Origin: an uncultured Collinsella sp.
Lineage (GTDB): Bacteria > Actinomycetota > Coriobacteriia > Coriobacteriales > Coriobacteriaceae
DNA: 11,498 nt
Direction: 5' to 3'
Assembly (NCBI GenBank): GCA_900547285.1
Contig: URGF01000055.1
Location: 1 to 11,498 of the forward strand
Shown here: positions 6,299 through 11,498 of the stretch, one piece after another
Position numbering within the stretch: position 1 is the first letter of the stretch
Layout: each line of letters opens with the position of its first letter
Made by a program: the position numbers and the translations under genes
The notes under the pieces: generated by a model
The model's input: only the letters and a program-made list of their open reading frames with translations
Database searches by the model: none
Told to the model about the DNA's origin: nothing

Positions 6299-7324
6299 AT
6301 GGCACAGAGCGCGAACATGGATGCGTCGGAGCTTGCACGCGATATCGCGGCCGGCCTAGCATCGGCAACGACGGCAACGGAGCGCGCGGCACTGGTGCCC
6401 GCAGAGCTCGTCGAGGCCATTCAGCAATTAAAAACCCAGCGTGATGCGGTGATTCTGGCGCACTACTATGTGGCGCCCGAGGTGCAGGCCGTGGCTGATT
6501 ACGTCGGCGACAGCTTCTACTTGGCAAAGCTTGCCAAGAGCTTACCGCAGCAGGCTATCGTGCTGTGCGGCGTGGAGTTTATGGGCGAGAGCGCCAAGCT
6601 GCTCAACCCCACCAAGACCGTGCTGCTGCCCGAGCCGGGCGCGGACTGCCCCATGGCTCACATGGTCAAGCGCGAGACGGTCGACGCGGCGCGCGCCGAG
6701 TACGGCGACGACCTTGCCGTGGTCTGCTACGTCAACTCGACGGTCGAGATCAAGAGCTGGAGCGACGTGTGCGTCACCAGCTCCAACGCCGTCAAGATCG
6801 TATCCGAGCTGCCACAGCAGCACATCCTGTTTATCCCCGATCAAAACCTGGGCCGCTTCGTAGCCGAGCGGGTGCCGCAAAAGCACGTCATTCTCAACAA
6901 CGGCTACTGCCCGCGCCATCACATCATCACCGTCGAGCAGATCGTCGACGCGACGGAGGCCCACCCCGACGCGCTCGTGCTGGCGCACCCCGAGTGCAAG
7001 GCCGACGTCCTGGCCGAGGCCGACTACATCGGCTCCACCGCCGGCATCATCAAGTACGCCGAGGAGTCCGACGCGAGCGAGTTCATTATCGTGACGGTCC
7101 GCGGCGTGCTCTACGAGCTCGAGCGCCGCTGCGAGGGCACCGGCAAAAAGTTCTACTTCCCCGCGGTGCAGCCCACCTGCGTCAACATGGATCTCATCAC
7201 GCTCGAAAAACTCGTGCGCTGTCTGGAGACGGGCGAGGGCGAGGTGCAGATCGGCGTGTCGGACGAGGCCGCCGACCAGGCCAAACTTACGCTCGGCCGC
7301 ATGCTCGAGTACGCGGCGCGCTAA
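6299..7324 (+). CDS. nadA: Quinolinate synthase A
   Basis: NadA condenses iminoaspartate (from NadB) with dihydroxyacetone phosphate to give quinolinate, using an oxygen-sensitive [4Fe-4S] cluster in the cytoplasm. The 341-residue product has the expected length. It shows AHYYVAPEVQ near 54-63, GDSFYLAK near 70-77, and the three probable cluster cysteines Cys90 (VLCGVEFMGESAK), Cys204 (GYCPRHH) and Cys294 (QPTCVNM). HPEC, STAGI and the TV-RGVLYELER region are also as in the family. The start is ATG at 6299, with GAGGGG about 8 nt upstream; a TTG just before it is less likely. It is the first gene of nadABC-niaR, under the palindrome-covered promoter. A 33-bp palindrome separates it from nadB. 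Confidence 0.97.
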   Translation: MAQSANMDASELARDIAAGLASATTATERAALVPAELVEAIQQLKTQRDAVILAHYYVAPEVQAVADYVGDSFYLAKLAKSLPQQAIVLCGVEFMGESAKLLNPTKTVLLPEPGADCPMAHMVKRETVDAARAEYGDDLAVVCYVNSTVEIKSWSDVCVTSSNAVKIVSELPQQHILFIPDQNLGRFVAERVPQKHVILNNGYCPRHHIITVEQIVDATEAHPDALVLAHPECKADVLAEADYIGSTAGIIKYAEESDASEFIIVTVRGVLYELERRCEGTGKKFYFPAVQPTCVNMDLITLEKLVRCLETGEGEVQIGVSDEAADQAKLTLGRMLEYAAR

Positions 7325-7328
7325 GCCA

Positions 7329-7361
7329 ATGTGACATGAGGGACAGTCCCTTATGTCACAT
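7329..7361 (+). repeat. Palindrome between nadA and nadB
   Basis: The arms 7329-7344 and 7346-7361 are complementary at 15 of 16 positions around one base. The odd position (7338 with 7352) is a G-U pair in the operon transcript, so the hairpin is effectively complete in that sense. It begins 5 nt after the nadA stop and ends 7-8 nt before the nadB ribosome binding site (GGGAGAGG). No T-run follows, so it is not a standard terminator. It could affect nadA mRNA stability or nadB translation, or be a dispersed palindromic repeat. Its GGGACA core recurs in the hairpin at 1838-1895. Confidence 0.75.
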
Positions 7362-7380
7362 AACAAGGGAGAGGATTCCT

Positions 7381-8757
7381 GTGGAAACCAAACAATACCC
7401 CGACATGGAGTGCGACGTTGTCATTGCCGGTTGCGGCGTGGCGGGCCTGTACGCGGCCCTCAATCTGCCGACGAGCACGCGCGTGATCATGCTCTCCAAG
7501 GGCGCTGTCGACGAGTGCGATTCGATGCTCGCGCAGGGCGGCATTTGCGTGCTGCCCGAGGGCTCGGACTACGATGCCTTCTTTGAGGACACCATGCACG
7601 CCGGCCACTACGAGAACCGCCGCGAGAGCGTCGACATCATGATCCGCTCGAGCCGCTCGGTCATCAACGACCTGCTGGCGATGGGCGTGGACTTTGAGCG
7701 CAAGGCCGACGGCAGCCTCGACTTTACCCGCGAGGGTGCGCACAGCCGCCCCCGCATTGCCTTCCATGCCGACATTACGGGCAAGGAGATCACGACCAAG
7801 CTGCTTCAGGCCGTTCGCAAACTGGATAACGTGCAGATTTTGGAGCACGTGGCCATGACCGACATCCTGACGGGCGAGCGTGACGGCGCCACGGTGTGTG
7901 CCGGTGTCGTCGCCGTTCCCGTGGACGAGGACAACTCGGTCCGCCCCGCCGACGAGCTGATAAATGCCGCCGAGGGCGCGCATGCCGGCGAGCCGTTTAA
8001 GATCCATGCCCGCCACACGCTGTGGGCGACGGGCGGCATCGGCGGCGTATACGACCACTCGACCAACTATCCGCAGCTCACGGGCGATGCCTGCTACATC
8101 GCTCAGGAGCATGGCATTAAGATGGAGCACCTGGACTACGTGCAGATCCACCCCACGGGACTGTTCTCGCCGCAGCCAGGCCGCACCTTCCTGATCAGCG
8201 AGAGCTGCCGCGGCGAGGGCGCGATTCTGCTCAACGCCGCCGGTGAGCGCTTTACCGACGAGCTTCAGCCGCGCGATGTGGTCGCTGCCGCTATTCGCGA
8301 GCAGATGAAGCAGGACGGTACTGAGCACGAGTGGCTGAGCTTTGCCCCCGTCGAGCGCGATGTAGTGACCGGGCACTTTGCCAACATTCGCGCACGCTGC
8401 TTGGAGGACGGCCGCGACATCTTGGACGAGCCCATCCCCGTTACGCCTACGCAGCACTACTTTATGGGCGGCGTGTGGGTCGACAAGGACGGCCGCACCT
8501 CGATGCCCGAGCTCTACGCAGCCGGTGAGACGGCCTGCAACGGCGTTCACGGCAAGAATCGCCTTGCATCAAACAGCCTGCTCGAGGCGCTGGTCTGGGG
8601 TCGTCGCGCCGCGTGGTGCATGCGCACCGGCGAGTCGCTTGCCGTGGAGCAGGCGGGCGAGCCCGCGCTCGACGGGCGTCATCGCGCCCTGAGCGCCGAC
8701 TCCCTGGCAATCGATGATTTGGCCCGTGCCGCCGGCACGCAGGCCGTGGAGGAGTAG
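7381..8757 (+). CDS. nadB: L-aspartate oxidase
   Basis: NadB is the FAD enzyme that oxidises L-aspartate to iminoaspartate for NadA. From GTG at 7381 (GAGAGG 6 nt upstream) it has 458 residues, shorter than the roughly 540 of E. coli, so the C-terminal helical domain is reduced. It shows the FAD dinucleotide-binding GCGVAG at 17-22, SMLAQGGI at 48-55, REGAHSRPRI at 117-126, TGGIGGVY at 217-224, HPTG at 257-260, SESCRGEGA at 273-281, and the C-terminal HYFMGGVWVD and NRLASNSLLEALVWG at 393-407. An open frame continues far upstream but lies out of frame over nadA and is not coding. The stop is 3 nt before nadC. Confidence 0.96.
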   Translation: METKQYPDMECDVVIAGCGVAGLYAALNLPTSTRVIMLSKGAVDECDSMLAQGGICVLPEGSDYDAFFEDTMHAGHYENRRESVDIMIRSSRSVINDLLAMGVDFERKADGSLDFTREGAHSRPRIAFHADITGKEITTKLLQAVRKLDNVQILEHVAMTDILTGERDGATVCAGVVAVPVDEDNSVRPADELINAAEGAHAGEPFKIHARHTLWATGGIGGVYDHSTNYPQLTGDACYIAQEHGIKMEHLDYVQIHPTGLFSPQPGRTFLISESCRGEGAILLNAAGERFTDELQPRDVVAAAIREQMKQDGTEHEWLSFAPVERDVVTGHFANIRARCLEDGRDILDEPIPVTPTQHYFMGGVWVDKDGRTSMPELYAAGETACNGVHGKNRLASNSLLEALVWGRRAAWCMRTGESLAVEQAGEPALDGRHRALSADSLAIDDLARAAGTQAVEE

Positions 8758-8760
8758 ACC

Positions 8761-9621
8761 ATGAATCCCATTACCATGAAGCTCGTCGTCGATGATCTGA
8801 TTCTGCAGGCTCTACGCGAGGACATTACGTTTGAGGACGTGAGCACGGCGAGCGTGTGCCCCACGGCGCGCCCCGCCACGGTGGAGCTCATCGCCAAGGC
8901 CGATGGCATCATCGCGGGCTTGGATGTGTTCGCCCGCACCTTTGAGCTGCTGGATTCGCAGAGCTCGGTGCTGTTTGATGTTGCCGACGGTGACGAGGTG
9001 CACGCCGGCGACCACGTGGGCCAGGTGCGCGGCGATGCGCGCGTGCTGCTTTCGGGCGAGCGCGTGGCGCTCAACTACCTGCAGCGCATGAGCGGTATCG
9101 CTACCTATACGCACAGAATGGCAGCGGCGCTCGAGGGTACCAAGACCGTGCTTGTCGACACACGCAAGACCACGCCGGGCATGCGCGTTTTCGAGAAGGC
9201 GGCGGTTGAGATCGGCGGCGGCAGCAACCATCGCTACAACCTGTCGACAGCCGTCATGCTCAAGGACAACCACATCGATGCCGCCGGTGGCGTGACGCGC
9301 GCGATCGAGATGGCGCGCGCCCACGCGTCGTTTACCACGACGGTCGAGATTGAGTGCGAGAACCTGGACATGGTACGCGAAGCCGTGGAGGCCGGTGCTG
9401 ACATTATCATGTTCGACAACATGACCCATGACGACATGGCCGCCGCGATTGAGCTTATCGCCGGTCGTGCCAAGACCGAGTGTTCGGGCAATGTGGATGC
9501 CAGCAATATCCGCGCCCTGGCTGATCTGGGCGTCGACTACATTAGCTCGGGCGCCCTGACGCACTCCGCGCCGATCCTCGACCTCTCGCTTAAGCACCTG
9601 CGTCTGCTGGACGGTAAATAA
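8761..9621 (+). CDS. nadC: Nicotinate-nucleotide pyrophosphorylase (quinolinate phosphoribosyltransferase)
   Basis: NadC converts quinolinate and PRPP to nicotinate mononucleotide and CO2, the third step of the pathway. The 286 residues match the family length. Visible are LSGERVALNYLQRMSGIAT at 97-115, the substrate-binding DTRKTTPGMR at 133-142, GGGSNHRYNLSTAVMLKDNH at 152-171, the acidic VEIECEN at 195-201 and IMFDN at 216-220 of the PRPP/Mg site, and the late SSGALTHSAPILD. The ATG at 8761 is preceded by GGAGGAG. The stop TAA overlaps the niaR ATG by one base. Confidence 0.97.
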   Translation: MNPITMKLVVDDLILQALREDITFEDVSTASVCPTARPATVELIAKADGIIAGLDVFARTFELLDSQSSVLFDVADGDEVHAGDHVGQVRGDARVLLSGERVALNYLQRMSGIATYTHRMAAALEGTKTVLVDTRKTTPGMRVFEKAAVEIGGGSNHRYNLSTAVMLKDNHIDAAGGVTRAIEMARAHASFTTTVEIECENLDMVREAVEAGADIIMFDNMTHDDMAAAIELIAGRAKTECSGNVDASNIRALADLGVDYISSGALTHSAPILDLSLKHLRLLDGK

Positions 9622-10166
9622 TGAACGCCCGCGAGCGTCGCCGTGCCATCATGGGCGTGCTCGAAGGAGCCAAGGAGCCCGTTTCGGGCAGCGCACTTGC
9701 CCGCGAGGTTGGCGTGAGCCGTCAGGTCGTGGTTCAGGATATTGCCCTGTTGCGTGCCGATGGGCACGATATCGTGGCGACCAACCGCGGCTACGTGCTG
9801 CAGGAAGCTGCGAGTAGCCCCGCCGTGCCCACGCGTCTTGTTAAGGTGCGCCACAGCGTGGAGCAGGCGGGCGACGAGCTTACGAGTATCGTCGACGCGG
9901 GTGGCGCCGTGCTCAACGTGATCGTCAACCATCGTGTGTACGGCAAGATCACGGCCGACCTGGACATCCGCAACCGCCGCGATGTCGAGCGCTACCTAGA
10001 GGGCATCGCCAGCGGCAAGAGCTTCCCGCTGCTGACGGTGACCAGCGGCTACCACTTCCATCGCATCGCCGCGGAAGACGAGCAGACCCTCGACGAGATC
10101 GAGGCCATGCTCAAGGAGAAGGGCTACCTTGCCGATTTAATGCCCTACGAGGACGACCTGTCCTAG
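9621..10166 (+). CDS. niaR: Nicotinate-responsive transcriptional repressor NiaR
   Basis: NiaR represses NAD synthesis or niacin uptake genes when nicotinic acid is present. The 181 residues comprise an HTH_11-type winged helix (about 5-60; SGSALAREVGVSRQVVVQDI is the recognition part) and a 3H domain (about 70-170). The metal ligands expected from the Thermotoga structure are present: His78, Glu86, His145 and His147 (HSVEQAGDE and YHFHR), plus His104. The ATG overlaps the nadC stop, so it is translated as part of the operon. Together with the palindrome over the nadA promoter, this makes an autoregulated circuit. The operon ends in a terminator 14 nt downstream. Confidence 0.95.
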   Translation: MNARERRRAIMGVLEGAKEPVSGSALAREVGVSRQVVVQDIALLRADGHDIVATNRGYVLQEAASSPAVPTRLVKVRHSVEQAGDELTSIVDAGGAVLNVIVNHRVYGKITADLDIRNRRDVERYLEGIASGKSFPLLTVTSGYHFHRIAAEDEQTLDEIEAMLKEKGYLADLMPYEDDLS

Positions 10167-10179
10167 TAACGACGAATGC

Positions 10180-10218
10180 AAAAGGAGGCCTCCGCGGCGA
10201 TGCGGAGGCCTCCTTTTT
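10180..10218. terminator. Bidirectional terminator between niaR and the ferredoxin gene
   Basis: A perfect 16-bp stem (10180-10195 with 10202-10217) has a 6-nt loop, with AAAA on the left and TTTTT on the right. It can terminate the nad operon on the plus strand and the convergent ferredoxin gene on the minus strand. Confidence 0.92.
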
Positions 10219-10257
10219 GTGCACGGTGTACTTTTGAGTGTGCAGGTGGGGGAGCTG

Positions 10258-10443
10258 TTACTCCTCGACGATCTCGGTGATCGCGCCGGCGGGGCAAGCG
10301 TCCTGGCAAGCGCCACAGGCGACGCAGGAATCCTCGTCAGCGACGGTAGCGACGTCCTGGAGCTCCAGAACGCCAGCGGGGCAGGAGTCGACGCAAACGC
10401 CACAAGCGATGCACTCGTCGGCATCAATTACGGGATGAGCCAT
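10258..10443 (-). CDS. 2[4Fe-4S] ferredoxin
   Basis: This is a small cytoplasmic electron carrier of the clostridial type, 61 residues as is usual. Two CxxCxxCxxxCP motifs bind the clusters: Cys11/14/17/21 and Cys40/43/46/50, with the typical PAG after each. The internal duplication is obvious. The start is ATG at 10443, with AGAGG about 8 nt upstream; a longer in-frame extension to 10509 overlaps the promoter and is unlikely. It stands alone, convergent with the nad operon. Partners such as pyruvate:ferredoxin oxidoreductase or a hydrogenase are not in the window. Confidence 0.96.
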   Translation of the reverse strand: MAHPVIDADECIACGVCVDSCPAGVLELQDVATVADEDSCVACGACQDACPAGAITEIVEE

Positions 10444-10504
10444 GGTAGTTTCCTCTCTGTTGACCGACGCTACAGGCGATGCGCGCCGGTTTGATTCGGG
10501 CAAA

Positions 10505-10532
10505 AACATACCACGGGAGCGACCGTTTGCAA
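10505..10532 (-). promoter_or_regulatory. Probable ferredoxin promoter
   Basis: On the minus strand TTGCAA (10527-10532) and TATGTT (10505-10510) are 16 bp apart and lie about 60 nt before the ferredoxin ATG. This is the best sigma-70-like pair in the region. Confidence 0.5.
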
Positions 10533-10664
10533 TACCCTCTGGCCGGCATCTTCATACCGTTCGCCGAGTATGCCAAGGTTTACTAAAAAACACGCAGGTG
10601 GGGCCGCTGAGCTGCGTAAATGTTAGCTAAAGGTGACTTGAAATATTGAGCTATTAAGCGCGCC

Positions 10665-10778
10665 TGCGGAAAGGGCATCCCGTTATTTGGCCGAAAAACG
10701 GGTCGCAGCTTCCGGTTGGACCGCCCGGCGGAAACTGTGTCCCAGAATTCGCGCTCAGACCGGGATACCCTTTCCGCA
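10665..10778. ncRNA. Rod-like 114-nt imperfect palindrome (possible small RNA or MITE-like element)
   Basis: The outer arms 10665-10682 and 10761-10778 match at 17 of 18 positions. Further pairs lie on the same axis: 10692-10695 with 10748-10751, 10700-10702 with 10741-10743, 10704-10708 with 10735-10739 (one G-U), and 10710-10714 with 10729-10733. The result is one long hairpin with internal loops. It lacks the SRP RNA GGAA apical signature. Its strand is unknown. It could be a structured small RNA, part of the dnaK upstream region, or a small inverted-repeat element; no target duplication is obvious. Confidence 0.5.
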
Positions 10779-10916
10779 AGGCAGCCCCAGGCACCTTCGG
10801 ACCCAAACCTCAGCCATCTCTACATAGATCTCAATAGATTTGCCGAGAACTCAATCAGCGCATCTACCTGCGCATTTAAGAACCTAAACTCTCAGCAATA
10901 AGAAATCTTATATGAA

Positions 10917-10959
10917 TTGACTTAGATTTTGTATATTCCAGCCCATAAGGGGATACACT
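10917..10959 (+). promoter_or_regulatory. Likely dnaK promoter region
   Basis: TTGACT (10917-10922) starts an AT-rich stretch containing TATATT (10932-10937) and TACACT (10954-10959). No pair has ideal spacing: 9 bp from TTGACT to TATATT, and 19 bp from TTGTAT (10929) to TACACT. The exact elements are uncertain. No full CIRCE or HAIR heat-shock operator is visible. Confidence 0.35.
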
Positions 10960-11038
10960 ACATCCAGAAAGACAAGCCGAAGCGCCGCGCGACAGACCGT
11001 CGAGGCGACGCGAACGCAAAAGAGAGAGGGAATTTCTA

Positions 11039-11498
11039 ATGAGTAAGATTCTTGGTATCGACCTTGGTACTACTAACTCCGCCATGGCCGTTCTCGAGGG
11101 CGGTTCTCCGACCATTATCGTGAACGCCGAGGGCGACCGCACCACCCCGTCCGTCGTGGGCTTCCGTGCCGACGGCGACCGCGTTGTGGGTAAGGCCGCT
11201 AAGAACCAGGCTGTCACCAACCCCAAGAACACCGTGTTCTCCATCAAGCGCTTCATGGGCCGCAAGTACTCCGAGTGCACCTCCGAGATCAAGACCGTGC
11301 CGTATGAGGTCAAGGAGGGCCAGGGTGGCCGTGCCGTCGTCGATATCGAGGGCAAGGATTATACCGCCGAGCAGGTGAGCGCCATGACGCTCGCAAAGAT
11401 GAAGGCCGACGCCGAGAAGTATCTGGGCGAGACCGTCACCGACGCCGTCATCACCGTCCCGGCCTACTTCAACGACGCCCAGCGTCAGGCCACCAAGG
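11039..11498 (+). CDS. dnaK: Chaperone DnaK (Hsp70), N-terminal part
   Basis: DnaK is the ATP-driven Hsp70 chaperone working with DnaJ and GrpE. The first 153 codons are in the window and the gene runs off the right edge. The start is ATG at 11039, preceded by GAGAGGG about 8 nt upstream. The first phosphate loop, ILGIDLGTTNSAMAVLEGG, is at 4-22, followed by the family stretches TTPSVVGF, GKAAKNQAVTNPKNTVFSIKR and ITVPAYFNDAQRQATK at the end. The short N-terminal domain segment without the long insertion is typical of Gram-positive DnaK. grpE and dnaJ would be expected downstream of the window. Confidence 0.97.
   Translation, partial: MSKILGIDLGTTNSAMAVLEGGSPTIIVNAEGDRTTPSVVGFRADGDRVVGKAAKNQAVTNPKNTVFSIKRFMGRKYSECTSEIKTVPYEVKEGQGGRAVVDIEGKDYTAEQVSAMTLAKMKADAEKYLGETVTDAVITVPAYFNDAQRQATK

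Larger units (their letters stand above)
10533..11038. other. Gene-free stretch upstream of dnaK
   Basis: I see no convincing gene in these roughly 500 bases. A 61-codon frame at 10716-10901 has no family resemblance and runs through the arm of a palindrome. The content is a 114-nt rod-like palindrome (10665-10778), an AT-rich section (about 10820-10960) unlike the GC-rich genes, and the dnaK leader. Confidence 0.7.

Noticed and set aside
7351..8550. 399-codon minus-strand frame opposite nadB
   Set aside because: Antisense shadow caused by GC-rich codon bias; no family resemblance, while nadB on the plus strand is clear.
6565..8757. A 730-codon open frame spanning nadA and nadB
   Set aside because: Its first part is an out-of-frame shadow of nadA with Arg/His-rich composition. 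NadB similarity begins only at the GTG at 7381, which has its own ribosome binding site.
10632..10646. CTTGA...TTGAG resembling half of a HAIR (HspR) site
   Set aside because: The two halves are not an inverted repeat with the right spacing; only the centre AATATT is palindromic.
10665..10778. Signal recognition particle RNA
   Set aside because: The size and rod shape fit, but the conserved apical GGAA loop and its asymmetric internal loop are absent on both strands.
10716..10901. 61-codon plus-strand frame before dnaK
   Set aside because: It crosses an arm of the rod-like palindrome, lacks a ribosome binding site and resembles no family.

Overview
The window looks like part of a Coriobacteriia (Collinsella-like) chromosome. 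The DNA is high in G+C with strong GC-ending codons, and the gene content fits: a nadA-nadB-nadC operon ending in a 3H-domain NiaR repressor, an AgrC/LytTR two-component pair, hydrogenase maturation with NikR, and an 8-Fe ferredoxin next to dnaK. The genus is inferred from gene content and style; no search was run.

Left part (1-3229, minus strand). Read in transcription order: trxA (thioredoxin), about 110 nt of structured non-coding sequence ending in a strong terminator hairpin, an unrecognised 82-residue helical protein, nikR (nickel-responsive regulator with an unusual His/Cys-rich N-terminal tail), a 24-bp hairpin, and hypF. The hypF frame stops about 160 residues early, in sequence that does not resemble HypF in any frame, so the gene looks disrupted near the window edge.

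Middle (3300-6005). A plus-strand gene encodes a 191-residue protein that I read as a uracil-DNA-glycosylase-fold relative without the family catalytic motifs. It converges on a minus-strand two-component operon, a LytTR response regulator overlapping an AgrC-like GHKL histidine kinase. No signal peptide gene or agrB is visible nearby.

Right part (6200-10218, plus strand). nadA-nadB-nadC-niaR form a tight operon for de novo quinolinate/NAD synthesis with its own repressor as the last gene. A 19-bp-arm palindrome overlaps the nadA promoter and is very likely the NiaR operator. The operon would therefore be shut off by NiaR when nicotinate is available, and NiaR would limit its own synthesis. 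A 33-bp palindrome lies between nadA and nadB, and a bidirectional terminator closes the operon.

Far right (10258-11498). A minus-strand 2[4Fe-4S] ferredoxin gene is followed by about 600 nt without a gene. This stretch holds a 114-nt rod-like imperfect palindrome (small RNA or MITE-like element). dnaK then starts at 11039 and runs off the window.

I see no defence system, CRISPR array, tRNA/rRNA gene or complete insertion sequence. Most of the window is ordinary housekeeping. The points worth a second look are the broken hypF, the metal-binding tail on NikR with its coupled small protein, the degenerate glycosylase-like protein, the NiaR operator, and several long palindromes that share a GGGACA core.
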